Shown piece after piece: positions 15,901 to 27,900 of a stretch of 64,000 bases of DNA. Numbering within the stretch: the stretch's first letter is position 1; every line of letters begins with the position of its first letter. Made by a program: the position numbers and the translations under genes. The stretch is from Streptomyces avermitilis MA-4680 = NBRC 14893 (lineage in GTDB: Bacteria; Actinomycetota; Actinomycetes; Streptomycetales; Streptomycetaceae). Below the pieces are notes generated by a model. That model had not been told where the DNA came from. It saw only the letters and a program-made list of their open reading frames with translations, and searched no databases. The stretch lies in assembly GCF_000009765.2 (NCBI RefSeq), contig NC_003155.5, positions 496,001 through 560,000 on the forward strand, given 5' to 3'.

Positions 15901-18900
15901 ACCTCGACCGCGAAGAGCGCGGGCTGGGCGCACCCGGTCCGATGCAGGGTCTCGGCGTCGACGTCGACCGGCGCCTCCAGACGCGCACACACCTCGTCGT
16001 ACGCATCGGCGAAGACCGGGAACGCCTCATACAACTCACGCCCCATACCGATCCGCTGCGAACCCTGACCCGAGAACAGAAAACCGACCTTGCCTCCCGG
16101 CCGGCCCTGGACGACTCCGGGCGAGGGCATTCCGGCGGCCAGGGATCCCAGTCCGCGGCGGAAGCCGTCACCGCTCTCGCCGATCACTGCCGCCCTGTGG
16201 CGCAGGGCGCTCCGGGTGGTGGCCAGCGAGAAGCCGACATCGGCCAGTGACATGCCGTCCTCCACGAAGGCCAGCAGTCGTCGTGCCTGATCCCGCAGCG
16301 CAGCGCTGCTCTTGGCGGAGAGCACCCACGGCAGGAGGGCCGGGGCCGGAGTGACGGTGGCCTCTTCGGCCGGGACCGGCGGGGCCTGTTCGATGATCGT
16401 GTGGGCGTTCGTGCCGCTGACGCCGAAGGACGACACGGCAGCACGGCGCGGGCGCTCCGACTCGGGCCATGCGACGGCCTCCGTCAGCAGCCGCACGTCA
16501 CCGGCCGACCAGTCCACATGCGGCGTGGGTTCATCGACGTGCAAAGTCTGCGGGAGCACTCCGTGACGCATGGCCATGACCATCTTGATCACACCTGCCA
16601 CACCCGCCGCGGCCTGCGTGTGGCCGATGTTGGACTTCAGCGACCCCAGCCACAGCGGCTGTCCTGCGGGCCGCTCCTGGCCGTACGTGGCGAGCAGCGC
16701 CTGCGCCTCGATCGGGTCACCCAGCCTCGTCCCCGTACCGTGCGCCTCCACCGCGTCGATGTCGGCGGCGGTGAGGCCCGCGGAAGTGAGCGCCTGGCGG
16801 ATGACCCGCTGCTGCGCCGGACCGTTCGGCGCGGTCAGACCGTTGGACGCACCGTCCTGGTTCACGGCGCTGCCGCGGACGACGGCCAACACCTGGTGCC
16901 CGTTGCGGCGGGCGTCGGACAGCCGCTCGACCAGGAGCATGCCGACGCCCTCGGCCCAGCCGGTGCCGTCCGCGTCCGCGCCGAACGCCTTGCACCGCCC
17001 GTCAGGGGCCAGCCCGCGCTGGCGGCTGAACTCCACGAAGGCACGCGGGGTGGACATGACCATCACGCCGCCGGCCAGCGCCATGGAGCACTCGCCGTTA
17101 CGGAGGGCCTGGATCGCCCAGTGCAGGGCCACGAGCGACGACGAGCACGCCGTGTCCACGGTGACGGCCGGGCCCTCCAGGCCGAAGGTGTAGGCGATAC
17201 GGCCAGACATGATGCTCGCCGAGTTGCCCGTGCCGAAGAAGCCCTCGGAATCGTCTATCGCGTTGAAGGCCCGGGCGGCGTAGTCCTGGTAGCCGGAGCC
17301 GACGAAGACTCCGGTACGGCTGCCGCGCACCGACTCCGCGTCGATGCCGGCCCGCTCGAACGTCTCCCACGTGGTCTCCAGCAGCAGGCGCTGCTGCGGA
17401 TCCATCGCCACGGCCTCCCGCGGGCTGATCCCGAAGAACCCCGGGTCGAACTCCCCCGCCTCGTACAGGAATCCACCGCGACGCGCGTACGTCTTCCCCC
17501 TCGCATCCGGGTCCGGGTCGTAGATGTCCTCCACGTCCCAGCCGCGGTCCGCCGGGAAGTCGCCGACCGCGTCACCACCGGCCGCCACCAGGTGCCACAG
17601 GTCCTCCGGTGAACGCACCCCGCCCGGATACCGGCACGCCATACCGACAATCGCGATGGGCTCCTCGTCCTCGGCGGGCGCGGCGGCCGCTTCCGGAGCG
17701 GCCGCGATGGTGAGGCCGGTGAGCTCGGTGCGCAGCTGCCGGGCGAGTGCCTGGGCGTTGGGGTGGTCGAAGACCAGCGTGGGGGGCAGTGCGAGGCCGG
17801 TCTCGGCTTTGAGCTTGTTGCGCAGTTCTACGGCGGTCAGGGAGTCGAAGCCCAAGTCCTTGAAGGCTCGGTCGGCCTCGACCTCGCCGGCGTTGTTGTG
17901 GCCGAGGACGGCCGCCGCGTGTGTGCGGACGAGATCGACCAGCAGCGCGTGCTGCTCGGTCTCGGGCATCCTGGCGAGGCGGTCGGCCAGGGGCGAGGCG
18001 GCGGCCGTGCCGGGCCCGCCGGCGGTGCTGTCCGCGGTGAGGATCCGCTCGGCCTCCGGGAGGTCCCCGAGCAGGGCGCTCGGGCGGCCCACGGTGAACG
18101 GGGGCAGGAACCGCTCCCAGTCGACGTCGGCCACTGTTGCGGTCGCCTCGCCGGAGTCCAGCGCCCGCCGGAGCCCGGCCACGGCGAGCGCGGCGGGCAT
18201 CGGGATCAGGCCGCGGCGGCGCAGTCGTTCGTCCGCGCCGTCGGCCTCGGCCATGCCGCCGCCGGCCCACGGGCCCCAGGCCACGGCGGTCGCCGGCAGG
18301 CCTTGGGCCCGGCGGCGTTCGGCGAGTCCGTCGAGCAGGGCGTTGGCCGCCGCGTAGGCGGCCTGGTGGCCGCTGCCCCACACGCCGGCGATGGAGGAGA
18401 AGAGGACGAAGGCGTCGAGTTCCTGGCCGGCGAGGAGCGCGTCGAGGTGCAGGGCGCCGGCAGCCTTGGCGGACAGCACATCGGCGCAGGCGCCCGGCGT
18501 CATGGCCTCCAGCGGCTCCATGTGGTCCACGCCCGCCGTGTGGACGACTGCGTTCACCGGGTGCTCGGCGAGCAGCGCGGCGAGCGCCTCACGGTCGGCG
18601 ACGTCGCACGCGGCGACGGTGACACGGACACCCGTCGCCTCCAGCTCTGCGACGAGACCCGCCGCGCCCGGCGCGTCGGGGCCGCGGCGGCTGGTGAGCA
18701 CCAGGTGTTCGGCACCGGCACCGGCGAGCCAGCGGGCGACGTGCCCGCCCAGCGCACCCGTACCGCCGGTGATCAGCACGGTGCCGCGCGGCGACCACCC
18801 CTGGGCGGCCCGGGTGTTCCGGCGGGCGGCGGTGTGGGACAGCCTGCGACCGAACACGCCGCGGTCGCGGATCGCGACCTGGTCCTCGGCCGACTGGGCG

Positions 18901-21900
18901 AGCACCGCGGCCAGTCGGCCGGCGATCCGGTCGTCAACCGTGTCCGGGAGGTCGATCAGACCGCCCCAGCGCGGCGCGTGCTCCAGCGCCGCCACCCGGC
19001 CCAGACCCCAGACGGCGTTCTGGGCGGCGCTCGGCACCGCGTCCGCCCGGCCGGTGGACATGGCGGACCTGGTCAGCGCCCACAGCGGGGCGTCGATGCC
19101 CGCGTCGCCCAGGGCCTGGACGAGCGCGAGGGTCAGCACGGTGCCGACGGACAGAGCCGGGTGTCCGGCGTGGTGCCTCTCGTCGATGCCGAGCAGGGAG
19201 ATCACACCGTCGAGCGGGCTCTCCCGGACGGCCTCGCCGAGCTGCCGCAGCAGTGCGCCGCGGTCGGCGGCCGGGTCGACCGTCACCCGGACCAGCCGGG
19301 CCCCACGGGCGGCGAGCCCGTCGGCGACGGCGGCGGTCCACTCGAAGGCCTCGAAGGCCTCGGTGTCCTCGGTGACCAGGAACAGCCAGTTGCCCCGCAG
19401 TTCGTGCGCCCGGAGGCCGCTGAGCGGCTTCCAGCCCGTGCGGTAGGACCAGCCTTCCACGGCGGACTCCCGGCGCTGCTGCCGGCGCCACGCGGACAGC
19501 CGGGGCAGCACCGCGTCCAGTTGCTCGACGGGCAGTTCGAGGGTGGCGGCGAGGGACTGGGCGTCCTCGCGCTCCACGGTCTCCCAGAACCCGGTCTCCA
19601 CGGCGTCGGTCCCCGCGGCGGCCGTGGGCGCGGTGGTCTCCAGCCAGTACCGCTGGTGCTGGAAGGCGTAGGTGGGCAGGTCGGCGCGCCGGGCGCCGCG
19701 GCCGGCGAAGAACGCCCGCCAGTCGACGGGGACGCCGTGCACGTGGAGCTGCGCGAGAGCGCCGGTGATCGCCTCGGGCTCGGGGCTGCCGGACCGGGCG
19801 GATGCAACGGCGACCGCGCCGTCCAGGCAGCCCTGGGCCATGGCACTCAGCACCGCGCCGGGGCCGGTCTCCACGAACGTGGTCACGCCCAGCTCGCCCA
19901 GGGTCCGGATGCCGTCGGCGAAGCGGACGGCCTCGCGGACGTGCCGGACCCAATAGTCCGCCGTGTACGCGTCGATGAGCTCACCGGTGAGGTTCGAGAC
20001 GACCGGTGTCCGGGGCGTCTCGAAGCGCAGACCGCCGACGACGCGGGCGAAGTCCTCCAGCACGGGGTCCATGAGCGGCGAGTGGAACGCGTGGCTCACG
20101 GTGAGCCGGGAAATCTTGCGGCCCTCCCGGGCGAAGAAGTCCGCGACGGCGGCTACGGCGTCCTCGGTTCCGGAGACCACGACGGACTGCGGGCCGTTGA
20201 TCGCCGCGATGCCGGCGTCGTCGGTGAGGTGCGGCAGCACCTCGTCCTCGGTGGCCTGGACGGCGATCATCGCCCCGCCGGCGGGCAGGGCCTGCATCAG
20301 CGCGGCACGAGCCGTCACCAGTGCGGCCGCGTCCTCCAGCGCCAGGGCCCCGGCCACGTGTGCGGCCGCGATCTCGCCCACGGAGTGCCCGGCCAGGTAG
20401 TCCGGCCGCACGCCCCACGACTCCAGCAGGCGGTGGACGGCGACCTCGTGCGCGAACAGCGCGGGCTGCGTGAAGGCGGTGCGGTTCAGCTCCTCGCCGT
20501 CCTCGTGACCATTCTCGCCGAAGGCCACGTCCCGCAGTGGCCGGTCGAGGTGCCGGTCGAGGTGTGCACACACCTCGTCGTACGCCTCCGCGAAGACCGG
20601 GAACGCCTCGTACAGTTGCCGCCCCATGCCGATGCGCTGCGAGCCCTGCCCGGAGAACAGGAATCCGACCTGGCCGGCGTCGGCGCGGCCGAGGACGGCG
20701 CCGGGAGCGGGCGCCCCCGAGGCCAGGGCCCGCAGGCCCTCGGCGATCCGGCCGTGGTCGGCACCGACCACGGCGGCGCGGTGCTCCAGGGCGGCCCGGG
20801 TGGTGGCCAGCGAGAAGCCGACGTCGGTGAGGGACGGTTCGGCGCCGTCGGCGGTGAGGGTCAGCAGGCGCTCGGCCTGGGCGCGCAGTGCGGCCTCGGA
20901 CTTGCCGGACAGGACCCACGGCACGGTCGCCGAGGAGACCTCGACCGGTGCGACGGCGGCCGGTTCGGCCACCGGGGCCTGCTCGATGATCGTGTGGGCG
21001 TTGGTGCCGCTGACGCCGAAGGACGAGATCGCGGCGCGGCGCGGGCGGTTCGTATCCGGCCAGCCGACGGCCTCCGTCAGCAGCCGCACCGCGCCCGCCG
21101 ACCAGTCCACGTGCGGCGTCGGCTCATCAGCGTGCAGCGTCCGCGGAAGGACGCCGTGGCGCATCGCCATCACCATCTTGATCACACCGGCCACGCCGGA
21201 CGCCGCCTGGGCGTGACCGATGTTGGACTTCAGCGAGCCCAGCCACAGCGGCCGGTCCTCCGGGCGCTCCTGCCCGTAGGTGGCGAGGAGCGCCTGCGCC
21301 TCGATAGGGTCACCCAGAGCGGTGCCCGTGCCGTGCGCCTCCACCGCGTCGACGTCGGCCTCGGTGAGCCCGGCGGAGGCCAGGGCCTGCCGGATGACCC
21401 GCTGCTGCGCCGGGCCGTTCGGGGCGGTCAGACCGTTGGACGCGCCGTCCTGGTTGACCGCACTGCCCCGCACGACCGCGAGGATCTCGTGGCCGTTGCG
21501 CACGGCGTCGCTGAGGCGCTCCACGAGCACCACGCCCACGCCCTCCGCCCACCCGGTGCCGTCGGCGCCGGCGCCGAACGCTTTGCACCGTCCGTCAGGG
21601 GCCAGCCCGCGCTGGCGGCTGAACTCCACGAACGCAGCCGGTACGGCCATGACGTTCACACCGCCGGCGACGGCCATCGTGCTCTCGCCGTTGCGCAGCG
21701 ACTGGATGGCCAGGTGCAGGGCGACCAGCGACGACGAGCACGCCGTGTCGACGGTGACGGCCGGGCCCTCCAGTCCGAACGAGTAGGCTACGCGCCCGGA
21801 GACGACGCTCGCGGCGCTGCCGGTGAGCAGGTGGCCCTCGACGCCTTCCGGGACCTGCGGGAGGCCCGCGCCGTAGCCCTGGTAGGACATGCCGACGAAC

Positions 21901-24900
21901 ACGCCGGTGCGGCTGCCCTTCAGGGAGGCCGGGTCGATGCCCGCCCGCTCGAACGCTTCCCACGAGGCCTCCAGCAGTAGGCGCTGCTGGGGGTCCATCG
22001 CGAGCGCCTCGCGCGGCGAGATCCCGAACAGTGCGGCGTCGAAGTCGCCCGCGTCGTAGAGGAAGCCGCCGTCGCGCGCGTACGTCTTGCCCGGGGTGCC
22101 CGGGTCGGGGTCGTAGAGGGCCTCTACGTTCCAGCCGCGGTCCTCGGGGAAGCCGGAGATCACGTCGCCGCCGGACGTCACGAGCTGCCACAGGTCCTCG
22201 GGCGAGCCGACGCCGCCGGGGAGGCGGCAGCTCATGGCCACGATCGCGATGGGTTCGTCGCCGACGGCGGCCGTGCGCTGCTCCTGCCGCGCGGCGCCCC
22301 GCGAACCGAGCAGTTCGGCGCGCAGGAAGCGGGCCAGGGCCGTGGCGTTGGGGTAGTCGAAGACCAGCGTGGTAGGCAGCTTCAGGCCGGTGTCGGCCGT
22401 GAGCTTGTTGCGCAGTTCGACGGCGCTGAGCGAGTCGAAGCCGAGGTCGTTGAAAGCGCGGCCGGGCTCCACCGCCGCGGTGCCGTCGTGGCCGAGCACG
22501 GCGGCCGCGTGCGTGCGGACGAGGTCCACCAGCGTGCGGTCCTGCTCGGCCGCCGGCAGCCCGGTCAGCTTCGCGGCGAGCGCGTTGCCGGCTTCGGCGC
22601 CGCCGGGGGCCGGCGCCTCCAGGGCGCGGCCCGCCTCGGGCACGTCGGAGAACAGGGCGCTGGGGCGGGTGACGGTGAACGGGCCGATGAACCGCTCCCA
22701 GTCGAAGTCCGCGACGGTGAGGGCGGTCTCGCCGTCGGCCAGCGCCTGCTGGAGCGCGGAGATCGCGAGGGCGGGCCGCATGGGGGGCAGGCCGCGGCGG
22801 CGCAGCATCTCCTCTCCGTCGCCGACACCGGCCATGCCGCCCTCGGCCCAGCCGCCCCAGGAGACGGCGAGTGCGGTGCGCCCGTGTGCCCGCCGATGCT
22901 CGGCGAGGGCGTCCAGGTAGGCGTTGGCCGCCGAGTAGGCACCCTGGCCGGCGCCGCCCCAGATGCCGGCGCCCGAGGAGAACATGACGAACGCGTCGAG
23001 TTCCTGACCGGCCAGCAGTTCGTCCAGGTGCGTGGCACCTGCGGCCTTGGCCGCCACCGAGCCGGCGAACCCGGCCGGGTCGGAGTCCTCGATCATGACG
23101 TGGTCGCCGACGCCGGCGGCGTGGACGACGGCGTTGACGGGGTGCTGGGCCAGCAGCGCCCGCAGGGCGTCACGGTCGGCCGCGTCACAGGCCACGACGG
23201 TCGCGGCCGCGCCGAGCTCCTCCAACTCCGCGACGAGCTCCGCGGCGCCGGGCGCCGCGGGGCCGCGGCGGCTGGTGAGCACCAGGTGCTCCGCACCCGC
23301 ACCGGCGAGCCAGCGGGCGACGTGCCCGCCCAGCGCACCCGTACCACCGGTGATCAGCACCGTGCCGCGCGGCGACCACCCCTGGGCGGGGCCGGTGGCG
23401 CGGGCGGCCCGGACGAGCCGGCGCCCGAGGACGCCCGAGGCGCGGACCGCCACCTGGTCCTCGGCCGTCTGACCGAGGACGGCGGCCACGCGGGCCGCGG
23501 TGCGGGCGTCCAGCAGCTCAGGAAGGTCGAGCAGTCCGCCCCAGCGCCGCGGGTGTTCCAGCGCCGCCGCCCGGCCGAAGCCCCACACCTGCGACTGCAG
23601 CGGGCGGTCCACGCGGTCGGAGCGGCCGGTGGCCACCGCGCCGCGCGTGGCGCACCACAGCGGGACGTCGACGCCCACGTCGCCGAGCGCCTGCACCAGG
23701 CAGAGGGTCGCGGCGAGGCCGTGCGACAGGCCGGGGTCGCCGGCCGAGGCGCTCTCGTCCTCGGCGAGCAGGGACAGCACGCCGGTCACCGGGCCGACGC
23801 CGGCCAGCTCGCGGGCCAGCGTCCCGCGGTCGGTGCCGGGTCCGGCGACGAGCGTCACCAGTTCCAGGCCGCGCTCGTCGAGCGCGGTGCGGACCGAGGC
23901 GGTCCACTCGCTCTCGCCGGCCACGACGAGCAGCCAGGTCCCGGACGCGCCGGGCTGAGGGAGCGCGCCGAGCGGCTTCCAGGTGACGCGGTAGCGCCAG
24001 CCGTCGACCACGGACTGCTCGCGGCGCTGACGGCGCCATGCGGACAGCCGGGGCAGGATCGCGCCGAGCGAGGCGTCCGCGCTGACGCCCAGGGTCGCGG
24101 CGAGGGACTCCGCGTCCTCGCGCTCCACGCTGTCCCAGAAGCCGGAATCCGCCGCGTCGGTCGGGGTGCCGGCAGCGGCCAGGTCCCCCTCCCCGTCCAG
24201 CCAGAAGCGCTCGCGCTGGAAAGCGTAGGTGGGCAGGGTGACGCGGTGAGCGCCGGGGAACAGGGCCTGCCAGTCCGGGGAGACGCCGTGCACGTGCAGT
24301 TCGGCGAGCGCGGTGACGACGGCCTGCTGCTCGGGGCGGTCACCGCGCAGGACGGGCACGGTGACGGCCTCGTCCACGCAGTCCTGCACCATGCCGCTGA
24401 GGACGCCGCCGGGGCCGATCTCCACGAACGTGGTCACGCCCAGCTCGCCGAGGGTCTCGATGCCGTCGGCGAAGCGCACCGCTTCGCGCACGTGCCGGAC
24501 CCAGTACTCCGGGGAGTACGGCTCGGCCAGGCGCCCAGTGAGGTTGGAGACCACCGGGACCTGCGGCTGATGGAACGTCAGACCGCGGACGACCTCCGCG
24601 AACTCCTCCAGCATCGGGTCCATCAGCGGCGAGTGGAACGCGTGACTGACCTTCAACCGGGAGGTCTTACGGCCCTGGCCGACGAAGACCTCGGCGATTG
24701 CGGTGACCGCCTCGCCAGCGCCGGAAAGCACCATGGACCGCGGGCCGTTGATCGCCGCGATGCCGACCTCGTCGGTCAGGTGTGGCAGCACTTCCTCCTC
24801 AGTGGCCTGGACCGCGACCATCGCGCCGCCGACGGGCAGGGCCTGCATCAGCGCGGCACGCGCCGACACCAACCTCACGGCGTCGTCCAACGACAACACC

Positions 24901-27900
24901 CCGGCCACATGCGCGGCCGCGATCTCACCGACCGAGTGACCGGCCACGTAATCCGGCCGCACACCCCACGATTCGAGCAGCCGGAACAGCGCCACCTCGA
25001 CCGCGAAGAGCGCGGGCTGAGCGCACCCCGTTCGATGCAGGGTCTCGGCGTCGACGTCGACCGGCGCCTCCAGACGCGCACACACCTCGTCGTACGCATC
25101 GGCGAAGACCGGGAACGCCTCATACAACTCACGCCCCATACCGATCCGCTGCGAACCCTGACCCGAGAACAGAAAACCGACCTTGCCCTCGGAGCGGGCT
25201 CGTCCCAGCGTCACGTTCGCCGCCGGTTGACCGGCGGCGAGGGCGGTGAGGGCTTGCCGGAGCTTGTCCGAGCCCTGTGCCAGGAGCACCGCGCGGTCCT
25301 CGAACGTCTCGCGGGAGGCCAGTGAGAGGCCGATGTCGGAAGCCGTCCAGCCGTCGTTCGCGTCGAGGTGGTCGGCCAGCCTGGCCGCCTGAGCGCGCAG
25401 CGCCGGCTCGCCCTTGCCCGACAGCACCCACGGCACGAGCGCGCCGGAGTCGGGCGTGGGGGGCAGCTCCGCCGTGGCGGGGGCCTGCTCGATGATGGTG
25501 TGGGCGTTGGTGCCGCTGACACCGAAGGACGAGATCGCGGCCCGGCGGGGGCGGTCCGACTCGGGCCAGTCGACGGCCTCGGTCAGCAGCCGGACATCAC
25601 CGGCCGACCAGTCCACGTGCGGCGTCGGCTCGTCCGCGTGCAGTGTCCGCGGCAGGATGCCGTGGCGCATCGCCATGACCATCTTGATCACACCGGCGAC
25701 ACCCGCGGCCGCCTGCGTGTGGCCGATGTTGGACTTCAACGAGCCCAGCCACAAAGGCCGGTCGCCGTCCCGTCCCTGGCCGTACGTGGCGAGCAGCGCC
25801 TGCGCCTCGATCGGGTCACCCAGCCTCGTCCCCGTACCGTGCGCCTCCACCGCGTCCACGTCACGCGGAGCGAGCCCGGCCGAGGCCAGCGACTGGTGGA
25901 TCACCCGCTGCTGGGCCGGACCGTTCGGAGCGGTCAGACCGTTGGACGCACCGTCCTGGTTCACCGCGCTGCCGCGGACGACGGCCAACACCTGGTGCCC
26001 GTTGCGGCGGGCGTCGGACAGCCGCTCCACCAGGAGCATGCCGACGCCCTCGGCCCAGCCGGTGCCGTCCGCGTCCGCGCCGAACGCCCTGCAGCGGCCG
26101 TCGGGCGACAGGCCGCGCTGGCGGCTGAACTCCACGAAGACGCTCGGGCCGGCCATGACGGTGACGCCGCCGGCCAGCGCCATCGTGCACTCGCCGTTGC
26201 GCAGCGACTGCATGGCCAGGTGCAGGGCGACCAGGGACGACGAGCAGGCCGTGTCGATCGTGACGGCGGGCCCTTCGAGTCCGAAGGTGTAGGCCACCCG
26301 GCCGGAGACGACGCTGGACGCGCCGCCGACGAGCCGGTGTCCTTCCACGCCTTCCGGCGTGCGGCGCACATCGGCTCCGTAGCCCTGGTAGGCCATGCCG
26401 ACGAAGACGCCGGTCCGGCTACCGCGCAGCTGCGCGGGGGCGATCCCGGCCCGCTCGAAGGCCTCCCACGAGGTCTCCAGCATCAGGCGCTGCTGCGGGT
26501 CCATGGCCAGCGCTTCACGCGGAGAGATCCCGAAGAAGCCGGCGTCGAAGTCGGTGGCGCCATAAAGGAATCCGCCGTCGCGCGCGTACGTCTTGCCTGG
26601 GCGATCGGGGTCGGGGTCGTAGAGGGCCTCGACGTCCCAGCCGCGGTTCGACGGGAACTCGGAGATGGCGTCGCCGCCGGACGTCACCAGGTCCCACAGC
26701 GCCTCGGGCGAGTCGACGCCGCCGGGCAGGTGGCAGCTCATCGCCACGATGGCGATGGGCTCGTCGTCGGCGGCCGCGTGCTGCTCCTGCTCCACGACGG
26801 CCTGCGATCCGAGCAGCTCGCTCTGCAGGAAGCGGGCGAGCGCCGTGGCGTTGGGGTAGTCGAAGACCAGCGTGGGCGACAGCGCGAGGCCGGTCGCCGT
26901 GTTGACCTTGTTCCGGAGTTCGACGGCGGTCAGGGAGTCGAAGCCGAGGGCCTTGAAGGCCCGGTCGGGCTCGACCTCCGCCGCCGAGGAGTGGCCCAGC
27001 ACGGCCGCGACGTGCGCGCGGACCAGGTCGATCAGGGTGTGTGTGCGCTCGGCCTCCGGCAGTCCGGCGAGCCGGGCCGCCAGGGGCGTGGCGCCGACGT
27101 CGGCCGGCGCCGCGGTGACGGCCGCTGTGACGGCGCCGGCGCGGCGCACTTCGGGCAGCTCGGACAGCAGGGCGCTCGGGCGGCCGAAGGTGAACGGTCC
27201 GATGAACCGTTCCCAGTCGATGTCGGCCACGACGACCGCGGTGTCGTCGCAGTCCAGGGCGCGCTGGACTGCGGTCACGGCGAGTGCGGCGGGCAGGGTG
27301 ACGACGCCGCGGCGGCGCAGGTGCGCTTCGTCGGCGTCGGTGACCATGCCGCCGTCTGCCCAGGGACCCCAGGCGATCGCGGTGGCGGTCAGACCCCGGG
27401 CCCTGCGCCGGGCGGCGAGCCCGTCGAGGAAGGCGTTGCCGGCCGCGTAGGCGGTCTGCAGGCCGCTGCCCCACACGCCGGCGATCGAGGAGAAGAGGAC
27501 GAATGCGTCCAGCTCGCGGTCGCCTAGCAGTTCGTCCAGGTGTGCGGCACCGTGGGCCTTCGCCGCCATCGTGCGGGCGAAGTCGGCCGGCGTCAGCTCG
27601 TCGAAGGGGGCGAACTGTTCCACGCCCGCGGCGTGGAAGACGGAGGTGAAGGTGTGCTCGGCGAGCAGCGCCGCCAGCGCGTCGCGGTCGGCGACGTCGC
27701 ACACGGCGAGGGTGACGCGCGCTCCCAGCTCCTCCAGTTCGGCCTTGAGCGCGGTCGCGCCGGGCGCGTCGGCGCCGCGGCGGCTGGTGAGCACCAGGTG
27801 TTCGGCTCCGGCACCGGCGAGCCAGCGGGCGACGTGCCCGCCCAGCGCACCCGTACCACCGGTGATCAGGACGGTACCGCGCGGCGACCACGGACGGCCG

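Larger units (their letters stand above)
12951..17669 (-). other. PKS module 11: KS-AT(malonyl)-KR-ACP with C-terminal docking
   Basis: Residues are counted in PKS4. KS Cys4763 (17145-17147), AT Ser5198, HAFH 5295-5298, KR Tyr5869 with GVWGGGG and no LDD, ACP Ser6037 (13323-13325). The predicted outcome is a hydroxyl at C7. The last 80 residues are the docking region that should meet the N-terminus of PKS5. Confidence 0.9.
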
